34,156 bases of DNA. It comes from an uncultured bacterium. Lineage in GTDB: Bacteria > Bacillota > Clostridia > Lachnospirales > Lachnospiraceae. Shown here piece by piece: positions 16,009 to 24,732 of this stretch. The position numbers were made by a program, and so were the translations under genes. Positions within the stretch are counted from its first letter, which is position 1. Every line of letters begins with the position of its first letter. The stretch spans positions 1 to 34,156 of the forward strand of contig CANRVD010000031.1 of the NCBI GenBank assembly GCA_947643145.1, read 5' to 3'. Under the pieces are notes generated by a model, which was not told where the DNA came from, did not search any database, and worked only from the letters and a program-made list of their open reading frames with translations.

Positions 16009-16473
16009 ATGAATGCAGGTGTAATGGAGGGATTGGTTGGAGCCAATTCCAATATGAAAATACTTAATGTACCAATGCGCGTTTACCATGAAGCAGAAAG
16101 AAAAGGAGACACTGCTAAAATGGAACGTGCAATGGGATATGCCGCAGATTTTGCAGGGAGAGCCACTGCATATAAAGATATGGCAGAAGAAGAATTGAAA
16201 AAAGAAATGGAAGAAAACCGCGAAAAAGAAAAACTGGAGCAGGAAAAAGCCATTGAAAAGCAGCGTGAGGAGACAAAGGAATTTCAAAATTCTTTGGAAA
16301 GTGGCAATACCGTTCATGTGGAAATCAGTGAAGATGGCAAGGTTTCCCTTGAGCAGTCTGGTCATGCCGAAAATGTACCACAAATGGAACCTACACAGAC
16401 AAAGACTTATAACGAAACTGGCGAGGCAGTTTCTGTAGAAACTGCAACAGTTCCATTTTCTGTAACCGTATAA
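16009..16473 (+). CDS. Unknown 154-aa charged protein
   Basis: I do not recognise a family. The first 60 residues (NVPMRVYHEAERKGDTAKMERAMGYAADF) are helical with a small-residue pattern. Residues about 60-100 are an Glu/Lys-rich coiled coil. The C-terminal third is beta-like and Thr/Val-rich (VHVEISEDGKVSLEQ), ending TVPFSVTV. There is no signal or membrane segment. The start has an excellent GAAGGAGGA. It follows the kinase gene by about 170 bases, so it may be read through from the two-component operon, and has its own terminator at 16490-16529. A structural or assembly role is possible, but nothing in the sequence proves it. Confidence 0.75.
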   Translation: MNAGVMEGLVGANSNMKILNVPMRVYHEAERKGDTAKMERAMGYAADFAGRATAYKDMAEEELKKEMEENREKEKLEQEKAIEKQREETKEFQNSLESGNTVHVEISEDGKVSLEQSGHAENVPQMEPTQTKTYNETGEAVSVETATVPFSVTV

Positions 16474-16489
16474 GTTATTTTATCTCTTT

Positions 16490-16529
16490 AAGGGAAGATG
16501 CCTGTATTATTTCTGGTATCTTCCCTTTT
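16490..16529 (+). terminator. Intrinsic terminator after the 154-aa gene
   Basis: AAGGGAAGATGCC pairs with GGTATCTTCCCTT (one G-T pair), with a loop of about 12 bases, followed by TTTCC. Confidence 0.8.
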
Positions 16530-16601
16530 CCATCTTTCATAAGCAGAACCATACAGATAACGACCTGTTTCAATTTCACTTAACCAGCCAAATGTATTAG
16601 A

Positions 16602-18464
16602 CTATCCCTGATAATACTGTGCCTGTGCCTCCCAAAGCCTTGCATACAGTCCATCCTCCTCCACCAGCTTGGTATGACCGCCCATCTGCACAATATCACC
16701 ATCATCAAACACCAGAATATTCTCACAGAAACGGCAGCTTGACATCCGGTGGGAAATATAAATAGCTGTCTTTTCCTCCACCATTTCATTAAAGCGTTCA
16801 TAAATTTCGAGCTCAGAAACCGGGTCTAATGCTGCAGTTGGTTCATCCAGGATAACAACCGGAGCATCCTTATAAAGTGCCCTTGCAATCGCAAGCTTCT
16901 GCGCCTCTCCGCCTGAGATTTCAACTCCTTCATCTTCCTGTTTATATATTACTGTTTCTATGCCCTTTTCCATCTCCCTGACACGTTCTGCCATTCCTGC
17001 CTGCCACAGCGCCTTCCACACCTTCTCCTCATCATACTCTACATCTGCTGCCACATTCTGTGCTACCGAAAAGGAAAACAGGCGAAAATCCTGAAATACA
17101 ACGCCAAATATCCGCCGGTATTCATCATAATCATATTTTTTAATATCAATACCATTCAGAAGAATTTCACCTTCTGTCGGGTCATACAAGCGGCATAGCA
17201 ATTTAATAAAAGTAGATTTTCCTGAACCATTTTTTCCTACAATTGCCATCTTTTTTCCCACATGGATTTTCGCTGTAATATTTTTTAATACCATATCTTC
17301 ACTGTTTGGGTAATGAAATGATACATTTCTAAATTCCAATTCATAATCATTATCCATCCTCTTTTCGATAGGCAGTGTCCCATTATATTTTTCATTTTCA
17401 AGTGCCAGAAAGGAAGTATAATTCCCCAAATATTGGTTCTGAACCGACATTACATTTAGATTCTGAAAGATTTCGCCAAGCGCATCTGAAAAGCTGGTCA
17501 GCGCACCAACATACAGTGACAGGCTTCCAATGCTAATTGTACCGCTAATCGCCTTGAATCCAACAAACATATAACAAAGGATAAAAAAGATTCCTGTTAC
17601 TGCTTCAGAAGGAATAACGACATGAATTAATTTTCTTCTGTTTTTCCGGTTTAACCGCACTGCTTCCTGCACCTTTTTTTGCAGTCTTGTGCGAATCAAC
17701 GGAAGGATTTGATAAATACGTACCTGCTTTCCCATCTGGTAATTCCAAAGAAAGCTTCCATAATGGGAAATTTCCCTGTTTGTCCTTACATTATCTTCAA
17801 AAAACTCATAAGCTAACTGCTGGTTCTTTTTCGAAAAAGAATATCTTGATAAAATTATTAAAATCAATAAAAAGGCCAATAAAACCCCCGCCTGTGGCGT
17901 GTTAAAGAAACAAAGCAGTTTACTTTCTCCCTTTAATTCTGCACTTTTGAAAAAACCAGCCAGAATGATAACAGAATAAACTATTGTTGTAATATTAGAA
18001 AACAGCTTGCTGAGCAATTCACAGTATGCCACAATTCCTCCCTGTGACTGTGAACCAACATTTGCCTTTTGAATATAATCCATCGTCCCGGTCCGTTCCA
18101 TAATCTGGTAATCTAATGTCAGGCATTTCTCAGATATCTGTTTTAAAATCCTTTCATTGATTTCCCTTCGCATAATAATCAGCCATTTGTCGATTCCCCA
18201 ACGCAGGAGTGCAAAGCACAGATTGCAGCTAACCATAATCACAGCCAATTGTACTAAGGCCCCCTCCTTCTGTACTGCCAGCCCATCTAAAATTTTTGCT
18301 CCCAGTATAATGTTAATAAACACAATCGCTGTAGAAAGTAATTGTTCCAGCATAGTAAGCGGCAAAAATAATGGTTTGATATCAAAAATAAGTTTAAACA
18401 TCGTTGCTGCCGATGTCTTTTTGATTTCATAGCTTTTATCCATTTTCTTCTCTTCTTTACTCAT
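16602..18464 (-). CDS. ABC exporter half-transporter (permease-ATPase), second gene of a pair
   Basis: A 620-aa exporter with a six-helix membrane domain (about 30-345) fused to an ATPase. Visible motifs: Walker A GKNGSGKST at 410-418, Q-loop around 457, signature SGGE at 517-520, Walker B VILDEP at 537-542 and H-loop H572. All are canonical, so this half should hydrolyse ATP. There is no N-terminal peptidase C39 domain. It overlaps the upstream ABC gene by eight bases, so the two proteins form a heterodimer. The start follows GGAGG. Likely cargo is a peptide, lipid or drug; the neighbouring LytTR/GHKL system suggests a peptide or an antibiotic response, which is inference. Confidence 0.92.
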   Translation of the reverse strand: MSKEEKKMDKSYEIKKTSAATMFKLIFDIKPLFLPLTMLEQLLSTAIVFINIILGAKILDGLAVQKEGALVQLAVIMVSCNLCFALLRWGIDKWLIIMRREINERILKQISEKCLTLDYQIMERTGTMDYIQKANVGSQSQGGIVAYCELLSKLFSNITTIVYSVIILAGFFKSAELKGESKLLCFFNTPQAGVLLAFLLILIILSRYSFSKKNQQLAYEFFEDNVRTNREISHYGSFLWNYQMGKQVRIYQILPLIRTRLQKKVQEAVRLNRKNRRKLIHVVIPSEAVTGIFFILCYMFVGFKAISGTISIGSLSLYVGALTSFSDALGEIFQNLNVMSVQNQYLGNYTSFLALENEKYNGTLPIEKRMDNDYELEFRNVSFHYPNSEDMVLKNITAKIHVGKKMAIVGKNGSGKSTFIKLLCRLYDPTEGEILLNGIDIKKYDYDEYRRIFGVVFQDFRLFSFSVAQNVAADVEYDEEKVWKALWQAGMAERVREMEKGIETVIYKQEDEGVEISGGEAQKLAIARALYKDAPVVILDEPTAALDPVSELEIYERFNEMVEEKTAIYISHRMSSCRFCENILVFDDGDIVQMGGHTKLVEEDGLYARLWEAQAQYYQG

Positions 18465-20316
18465 AGGATGCCTCCATTATACTTCTATCTGCTGCCTTCT
18501 CTGTATCCTCTTTATAATAATGACTTTGTATCTCATAAATTTTTGCATATCTTCCTTTTTTCCGAAGCAATTCTTCGTGTGTCCCTTCCTCGGCAATTTT
18601 CCCATTTTCCAAAAAGAGAACCCTGTCACAAAATCTGGTGCTTGCCAGACGATGGGAAATAAAAATACTGGTTTTATGCTCTGTTAATTTATCATATTCC
18701 TCATACATCGCACTTTCTGCCAGCGGGTCCAAAGCAGAAGTCGGCTCGTCTAAAATCAGAAACGGCGCATCCTTGTAGATGCATCTTGCTAACATCAGCT
18801 TCTGCATCTCCCCACCCGACAAAAGAATCCCTTTCTCATCAAAAATATTGGAAATATACGTATCTTCCTTTTGGGATAAATCCATAATTTTCCGGGAAAG
18901 TCCCGCCCGTTTCACTGCATTCCAAAATCTCTCCATATCCGTCATTTCTTTTTCCTGATTTGATACAATGCTGACAAGCTGATATGGCAGTGCTTCCACA
19001 TCCTGAAAAACCACACCAAGTATCTTAAAATACTCCTCAATATCATACTCCTCCAAATCAACCCCATTCACCAGAATCTTTCCTTCCGTTGGATGATAAA
19101 ATCCACACAATAATTTTACGAGTGTCGTTTTTCCTTCTCCATTACTGCCAACCAGAGCAATCTTTTCTCCTGCCTGCAGTTTTAAACTGATATCTGACAG
19201 TACCTCTTTTTTACTTCCATCCTCTTCCTCATAACTAAAGGATACATGGCACAGCTCTATCTCAGGAGGATTGCAAAGTTCCCCTGCTCCCGCTTTTTTT
19301 CCTCTCCCATGTAGAAAATGGTCTTCCATATCTATCACTTCCCGAAAATGTGCAACGCTTTCATTGGCATTTAACAATCCCATCAGACTGTTTAAGAAAT
19401 CAAACAGCCATTCCGAAAACCCGGCAATCACACCAAGCATCAATGTAAAATTTGCCAGTGTGATTTCTCCCACTGCTGCCTTATGAATCAGGAGTGCATA
19501 CGCCAGTCCGTCACGCAAAGCAATAAAGACACTATCCGAACATACTGGAAGATAGAAGTGTTTTTCAACCCCTTTCTGCCAGCGTTTTCCTGCATCAATA
19601 TAGGACTGCATTATTTTTCCAAACCATTTTTCCATCCGGTACATTCTGATATCTTTACCACATACAATATCTGATACTTTTTGACGCAGCGCATAAAACT
19701 TTGTACTCCTTACCTCATCCTCCTGCCGGTGCTTTTCAAGATATTTTCTTGCATACCGGTTCGATAACACATTTGCAGCAAACATCCCTGCCAACACAAA
19801 CAAAATCCGAATATCTATCAGCAGAATTGCTCCTCCGTATAACACAAGCCCAATAAAATTAGCTGCAATCAGCGGGAACTGCTTTATCACCATCTCAACT
19901 CCTACGAAATTGCCATTCAGGGAAGCATTTGCCTGATTAATTTTCTTAACATATTTATGGCTTTCCCTGTTACAATAATCGGTCTGCAGGCTTTTTATAA
20001 TCATTTTCCCCATAAAATCATATATCCTTGTCATTACTCCTGCATCATGATACATTTGCTGTGCCAACCAACGGATTAAAATGATTACGGTATAGAGAAA
20101 AATCACGCCGCCTACCTGTAGAATAAACTGCCCCGCCCCAAGCTTTTCCTCAATGATGTATACTGCCCTTGACGGAATAGAAATCTGCAGGATATACTGG
20201 AGCGGCCATGCCATAATGAGCAGCGGCAGCCAAAATCTTGCAGATGGCTGATACCGGAACAATTCTTTTAATAAAAACCTGCAATTTGAAAACAAACCAT
20301 ATTTTTTCTGTTTCAT
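18457..20316 (-). CDS. ABC exporter half-transporter (permease-ATPase), first gene of a pair
   Basis: A 619-aa exporter paired with the next gene. The membrane domain covers about 25-310. ATPase motifs are Walker A GSNGEGKTT at 390-398, signature LSGGE at 499-503, Walker B LILDEP at 520-525 and H-loop H555, with no clear loss of catalytic residues. The coupling region and Q-loop (VFQDV) are normal. GGGAGAG precedes the ATG at 20316. It starts after a strong terminator that ends the kinase gene, so it probably uses its own promoter: TATACT is seen on the minus strand near 20397-20402, with TTGCTG 19 bases upstream. The LytTR regulator next door is the natural candidate controller. Confidence 0.92.
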   Translation of the reverse strand: MKQKKYGLFSNCRFLLKELFRYQPSARFWLPLLIMAWPLQYILQISIPSRAVYIIEEKLGAGQFILQVGGVIFLYTVIILIRWLAQQMYHDAGVMTRIYDFMGKMIIKSLQTDYCNRESHKYVKKINQANASLNGNFVGVEMVIKQFPLIAANFIGLVLYGGAILLIDIRILFVLAGMFAANVLSNRYARKYLEKHRQEDEVRSTKFYALRQKVSDIVCGKDIRMYRMEKWFGKIMQSYIDAGKRWQKGVEKHFYLPVCSDSVFIALRDGLAYALLIHKAAVGEITLANFTLMLGVIAGFSEWLFDFLNSLMGLLNANESVAHFREVIDMEDHFLHGRGKKAGAGELCNPPEIELCHVSFSYEEEDGSKKEVLSDISLKLQAGEKIALVGSNGEGKTTLVKLLCGFYHPTEGKILVNGVDLEEYDIEEYFKILGVVFQDVEALPYQLVSIVSNQEKEMTDMERFWNAVKRAGLSRKIMDLSQKEDTYISNIFDEKGILLSGGEMQKLMLARCIYKDAPFLILDEPTSALDPLAESAMYEEYDKLTEHKTSIFISHRLASTRFCDRVLFLENGKIAEEGTHEELLRKKGRYAKIYEIQSHYYKEDTEKAADRSIMEASYE

Positions 20317-20443
20317 TTATCTCTCCCTTCTTGTTTCCCCCAGGCTCCCTCCGCAGGCAAACACATGCACCGCCCACCATTTTGCGGTAATAACAGTATA
20401 CCATCCCTTAAACTTTATACAGCAAAAAGTTCCTAAACTGCAA

Positions 20444-20488
20444 AAAACCGTTCATAGACTGTTTGCCCTACAGTCCATGAACGGTTTT
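20444..20488 (-). terminator. Intrinsic terminator overlapping the kinase stop codon
   Basis: AAAACCGTTCAT and GACTG on the first arm pair with the second arm (one A-C mismatch), with a 9-nt loop and TTTTTTGC after it on the minus strand. It separates the two-component genes from the ABC exporter. Confidence 0.9.
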
Positions 20489-21200
20489 AATACAGGGGCA
20501 GCATCACTTCTGTTGCAAAAACACCAGGCTCATTTTGCCGGTTAATATATCCCTGATACTTGTCTACAATCAAATCAATCCTTTTTAAACCATGACCATG
20601 ATTGCCCCGCTTATTTGAAATATACTCTTTATCCAGCTTTCGGATTACCTCATTTGTCGCATTACTGACCGAGATATAAAGCTGCTGCTTTCTGACACAC
20701 ATATATATTCTTAAAAAACGATTTTTTTCTTCTTCCAGCTTATCACATGCCTCGATTGCATTATCAATCAGATTGCCAAGCAGCACACACAAATCTACCT
20801 GATTAATAGAAATTTCTTTTGGCAGCATGGCGTCGCATTTAATACGAAGCCCGTTCTTTTCTGCCAGAGACAGCTTACTGTTAAGCATTGCATCTACCCC
20901 GGTATTTCCTGTCTTGTACATAAAGTCAATTTCTGAAAGTTCCGTTTCCATAAGGTTGATATACTTATCCACTTCCTGATATTCCCGCAAGGCCAGATGC
21001 GCCCGGATTTTCTGCATGTGGTTATGATAATCATGCCGCCATCCGCGCATTGTCATATAAATATGATTCATTTCCTCTAACTGAGATTCCATCACCTTAT
21101 TCTGATAGGCATAATACTTATCTTCCTGTCGTCTATGATTTACCACACAGACAACAATAAAAATCACAGTAAGAATAATCGCATATAACCATATCCACAT
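20487..21200 (-). CDS. GHKL histidine kinase with a minimal sensor part
   Basis: A 237-aa kinase with only one membrane helix (about 4-21) and no extracellular domain. The catalytic half is intact: H56 in WRHDYHNH, N147 in LGNLIDNAIEAC and a full G box NHGHGLKR at 200-207. A kinase so short cannot bind an external ligand in the usual way, so it may sense an event in the membrane or through a partner such as the ABC exporter; this is inference. It starts 19 bases after the response regulator stop and is the second gene of that unit. Confidence 0.9.
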   Translation of the reverse strand: MWIWLYAIILTVIFIVVCVVNHRRQEDKYYAYQNKVMESQLEEMNHIYMTMRGWRHDYHNHMQKIRAHLALREYQEVDKYINLMETELSEIDFMYKTGNTGVDAMLNSKLSLAEKNGLRIKCDAMLPKEISINQVDLCVLLGNLIDNAIEACDKLEEEKNRFLRIYMCVRKQQLYISVSNATNEVIRKLDKEYISNKRGNHGHGLKRIDLIVDKYQGYINRQNEPGVFATEVMLPLY

Positions 21201-21219
21201 TACTTATCGCTTCCTTTCC

Positions 21220-21936
21220 CTACACAAACATTTCTACAAAGGCCTGATTCAGATTTTGATAACAGCCCCTGCTTACCGGTAAACTCTCTCCATTACTTAA
21301 AACACACTCCGTTCTCGTAATCCGCTCTACATTTTCTAAGTTCACCAGCATAGAACGGTTTGCATAAACAAAACACGGCTCATTCCATTCCTCTTTTAAC
21401 TGCTTCATAGAACCTTTATAGCTGTATTCCCTGTCTGTCAGTTTCAGGTACAGGTAATGGCCGTTTACCTTCACATATAGTATATCATTTTTCTTTAATT
21501 TTACATACTCACCCTGATACCTGAAACCAATATACTCTTCTGATGATTTTTCTTCCTCTAACTTCGCCACACAGGATAATGCCTCTGCCAAGTCCTCTGG
21601 ACGATACGGCTTTAGCAGAAAACGGACCGCTCCTACTTTATAGCCCTCAAATACATAATCCCTTTCACCTGTAATAAAAATAATCGTCAGCTCCTTGTCC
21701 CGTTCACGTATTCTTTTCGCCAGATTCATACCATCCATCTTCTTTAAACCAATATCCAGTAAAAGACAGTGAAATGGCAAATCCGACGGATACTGGAAAA
21801 GTAACTGCTCTGCACTTTCGAAAATTTCAATCACTACAGAAATCCCATTTTGAGTATAATAATTCTCAACCTCCTGCTTTAGATATTTTAACTGCGTAAT
21901 ATCATCTTCACAAATGCCAATCCGTAATTCTTTCAT
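21220..21936 (-). CDS. LytTR-family response regulator
   Basis: A 238-aa regulator. Receiver residues are E10-D11-D12, phospho-acceptor D61 (LLLDIGLKKMDG), T89 and K109. The LytTR domain (about 134-236) contains NDILYVKVNGHYLYL, YANRSMLVNLENVERI and SNGESLPVSRG. The ATG at 21936 follows GAGGAGCAGGA; the frame extends 17 codons upstream, but those overlap a GCCGC/GCGGC hairpin and lack a better ribosome site. It is cotranscribed with the kinase and probably controls the ABC exporter downstream. Confidence 0.92.
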   Translation of the reverse strand: MKELRIGICEDDITQLKYLKQEVENYYTQNGISVVIEIFESAEQLLFQYPSDLPFHCLLLDIGLKKMDGMNLAKRIRERDKELTIIFITGERDYVFEGYKVGAVRFLLKPYRPEDLAEALSCVAKLEEEKSSEEYIGFRYQGEYVKLKKNDILYVKVNGHYLYLKLTDREYSYKGSMKQLKEEWNEPCFVYANRSMLVNLENVERITRTECVLSNGESLPVSRGCYQNLNQAFVEMFV

Positions 21937-22366
21937 GCATCCTGCTCCTCTGGGCCATAAAATATTTTGTTTCACTGTAATCTCCATGCCGCGTTTTTTT
22001 GCGGCTCAAACAATAGATTGCAGGCTTCGCCAGCAAACCTATTGTCATGAATAGTGATGAAAAACGCCATAATCCACAGCAAAAAACAAAGCCCCATCAG
22101 CCGCACAAACGTCACACCAAAGAAGCTCCTGCTATTTCGTCATTATTCTATTATTACTTAAACTTTCCGCCCAAAATGTGTATTTTTTATACACCTAGTT
22201 AAAACAACTTTACCACCAAATGTTACCAGTGTCAATCTTCTGTTGCTCCTATAAATATCCGATTTCGCTATAAATCCCCCGATTTCACCACTAATATGTA
22301 CATATATCTGTTTTTTTTGTATAATTAGTCTTTAATAAATAAGAAATCAGGAGGTACAGGCGAATT
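21937..22366. promoter_or_regulatory. Divergent intergenic region, 430 bases
   Basis: Contains the GCCGC/GCGGC hairpin with a T7 loop (21988-22005), copy B of the 42-bp repeat, and on the plus strand TGTACA at 22297-22302 with TATAAT at 22320-22325 (17-base spacing) for the chemoreceptor gene. The region between 22050 and 22290 shows nothing I can name. Confidence 0.6.
22007..22048 (-). repeat. 42-bp palindromic repeat, copy B
   Basis: Exact reverse complement of 1606-1647; the identity stops sharply at both ends. It lies upstream of the response regulator gene, at a position and in an orientation relative to the gene comparable to copy A and the deacetylase gene (each reads the CAAACAATAG strand away from or toward its gene within a few hundred bases). 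Confidence 0.8.
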
Positions 22367-23917
22367 ATGGCTGACAACAAAAAGACTAATTTATCTGCAT
22401 TAGATGAATACATAAATAAAGTATATGTTTTAGTTCTATTACTGGTAACAGGAGCTTGTCAGTGTGCAGGACTTCTCTATACATTTGAAAAATTCATGGG
22501 TTGGCTTCCTGCTGTTAGCTGGGCAGCATTGATTCTATTTGACATCACATGCCTGATTTATCTGGCAATCGGAATATTTTTTATTAAGACAGGTTTTTCA
22601 AACGGACTTTTGAAGGACTCCAAACGCAAAGCCGGAAAAATCTTTCTTACTATAATCATGCTTATTCAGTTTAATTTCATCTTGTATATGGTTCCAGCTA
22701 AAGATTTTTGGGGGTTTGCATTTTTCTTTGTTGTGCTTACCACTTTCTTTTTAGACTATAAAATGGTTGCTGTAACATCATTTGAAATTGCCGTCTCACT
22801 CATTGTATCATGGATTGTAAGAACTGATTTACTGCCACCACAAGATTCCATGTTCATTGCAAATCTGCTGAACAGAATTGTCTGTGTTAGTTTATCGCTT
22901 CCAACAACGATACTGTTAACTTATCTTATCGGCCGTTTTCTTGTCAATGCAAAGAAAGATGAGATGGAGCACAATAATGAAAAGGTGCAGAATGTACTGA
23001 CCTCTGTACAAGCCTTATCGGAAAATCTTTTTAGTGCAGGAACAGCGCTTTCACAGATTTCCGAAAATGAGAGTGCTTCTGTAGAAGAATTATCTGCTAC
23101 CAGTGAGCAATTACTGGAAGGAAGCAACCAGCTTGGCAGCAAAACCGAGGAAAGTATTTCAAACCTCAATGAACTTGATGAATGGAAAAATGTTGTGGCT
23201 GATAATGTAGAAAAAGTTGAAATGACATCACGGGATTTATTGAATAAGTCGCAGGAGAACGAGAAACTGCTGGCTGGTTTAAAAGCAATCAATGGAGAAG
23301 TATCCGCTTCCATGCTTGCCACAACAGATGTGGCACTAAAATTATCAGAAGCTGTGGAGCAGATTGGGAAAACCCTCAGTCTGATTAATGAAATATCAGA
23401 GTCAACAAATTTACTGTCCTTAAATGCATCGATTGAGGCCGCAAGAGCAGGCGAAGCAGGCCGTGGATTTACCGTAGTTGCACAGGAGGTAGGCAATTTG
23501 GCCAGCAATACGCAGCAATCCCTTGAAGAAGTGGAAACAGTAATTGAACGAGTACAAAATAACGTACATGAGATAACAATGTATGTACGTGAAAATTCAA
23601 AAAAACTTGAAAAGCAAAATGATTATTTTACAAATGTATTTGCGGGAATACAGGATATGACACAGCTGCTTGGAGTATCTGTAGATGCCGTTAATACAAT
23701 GGGGGACGCTCACAGCAAACAGGCGATGGTTATCCAAAATACCGTATCGATTAATAAAGAGATTGCTGAAAATATCAAAAACGAAAATGCTCAGTTTCAT
23801 TCTATCAATGCTATGGTGGAAAGCAATGTAAATGATATTTCATTAATGACTACACAAATTAACGCAATTAACGAAATGGTTGATGAGATAAATCAAATAT
23901 TGAAACAGGAAGATTAA
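22367..23917 (+). CDS. Methyl-accepting chemotaxis protein with polytopic N-terminus
   Basis: A 516-aa chemoreceptor. Instead of a periplasmic ligand domain it has about six hydrophobic helices before residue 190, then passes without a clear HAMP into the coiled-coil signalling domain. The hairpin tip (about 338-380) contains [33 protein letters not shown], the CheA/CheW-binding signature (shown here over its conserved core around [13 protein letters not shown]). No C-terminal CheB/CheR-tethering pentapeptide is present. It probably senses a membrane-soluble or membrane-state signal. It has its own promoter (22297-22325). The ribosome site AGGAGG is 12 bases from the ATG, slightly far. It ends two bases from the convergent ktrA gene. 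Confidence 0.88.
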   Translation: MADNKKTNLSALDEYINKVYVLVLLLVTGACQCAGLLYTFEKFMGWLPAVSWAALILFDITCLIYLAIGIFFIKTGFSNGLLKDSKRKAGKIFLTIIMLIQFNFILYMVPAKDFWGFAFFFVVLTTFFLDYKMVAVTSFEIAVSLIVSWIVRTDLLPPQDSMFIANLLNRIVCVSLSLPTTILLTYLIGRFLVNAKKDEMEHNNEKVQNVLTSVQALSENLFSAGTALSQISENESASVEELSATSEQLLEGSNQLGSKTEESISNLNELDEWKNVVADNVEKVEMTSRDLLNKSQENEKLLAGLKAINGEVSASMLATTDVALKLSEAVEQIGKTLSLINEISESTNLLSLNASIEAARAGEAGRGFTVVAQEVGNLASNTQQSLEEVETVIERVQNNVHEITMYVRENSKKLEKQNDYFTNVFAGIQDMTQLLGVSVDAVNTMGDAHSKQAMVIQNTVSINKEIAENIKNENAQFHSINAMVESNVNDISLMTTQINAINEMVDEINQILKQED

Positions 23918-23919
23918 TA

Positions 23920-24582
23920 TCAGTTATATAGCTCATCGATATATTTCTTGTCAATAATAATCAAAACATTATCCCCCTCCCTGAATGGCATCTTTGGGTT
24001 GATATCTGTGTCCAGCTCTCCATTTCTGCGAAACGCCACTACGTTGATCTTATGCTTCTGACGCAGGGAAAGCTCCACCAGATTCTTCCCAACCCATTCC
24101 TCCTTTACCGGCATCTCCACCATACGGATACGTCTGGACAATTCAATAAAATCAACAAAATTACCGGCAATCAGATTTCTTGCAACCCTGACAGCGCCAT
24201 CATGCTCTGGTATCACAATCTTATCTGCACCGATTCTCTCAAAAATTGCGGTCTGGGTACTATTCTGAGATTTTGCAAGAACAAACGGTACATTTGCCTC
24301 TTTTGCCGCCAGAATTGCCATCAGACAGGCATCCAGACATCCGGTCATTGCAACCACTACCCCATCCATATTGGATAGTCCCAATTTTTCAAACGAGTGC
24401 ATTTCTGTAGCATCAATCTCCATAGCCAGTGTCACCTTATCCGCTATATCCATAATCCGGTCTTCATCTTTATCGAGGACCATAACATCTGCACCTGCTG
24501 CCATAAGCTCCAATGCAACACTCCGCCCAAATTCTCCTAACCCAAATACTGCATATGATTTTTTTCCTTCTGATTTCTTCAT
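23920..24582 (-). CDS. ktrA: KtrA-type potassium uptake regulatory subunit (RCK)
   Basis: A 220-aa cytosolic RCK protein of the usual KtrA length. The N-terminal Rossmann fold has GLGEFG at 14-19 and an acidic residue ending the second strand (VLDKDE) for NAD/ATP binding. The C-terminal RCK_C part (about 140-220) follows and in this family often binds c-di-AMP. It gates the membrane subunit encoded upstream. It is convergent with the chemoreceptor gene with a 2-base gap, so no terminator can lie between them. Confidence 0.92.
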   Translation of the reverse strand: MKKSEGKKSYAVFGLGEFGRSVALELMAAGADVMVLDKDEDRIMDIADKVTLAMEIDATEMHSFEKLGLSNMDGVVVAMTGCLDACLMAILAAKEANVPFVLAKSQNSTQTAIFERIGADKIVIPEHDGAVRVARNLIAGNFVDFIELSRRIRMVEMPVKEEWVGKNLVELSLRQKHKINVVAFRRNGELDTDINPKMPFREGDNVLIIIDKKYIDELYN

Positions 24583-24732
24583 AATTTATATATTTCCCTT
24601 TCTTGATTTTTCTTTCATTCTTCCTGCTGCGCCAGTTCCTCTGATACAAACAATCACTTTCAACTCTACCGCTTTGGGGCACAAACTCCATCTTAAAATA
24701 CATTTAGAGCATCTGCCCAATTTCACTACTTA

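Noticed and set aside
16009-16473. AgrD-like pheromone precursor after the first kinase
   Set aside because: At 154 aa, highly charged and without an amphipathic leader or Cys-containing core, it does not look like a pheromone precursor.
20444-20488. LytTR-box-like ACCGTTCAT in front of the ABC genes
   Set aside because: Both copies are the two arms of a terminator, so they are inverted, not the direct repeats LytTR proteins use; probably coincidence.
22921-23508. Long (195-codon) minus-strand open frame inside the first chemoreceptor gene
   Set aside because: Antisense shadow of a well-supported MCP; Ser/Ala-rich, no ribosome site or homology.
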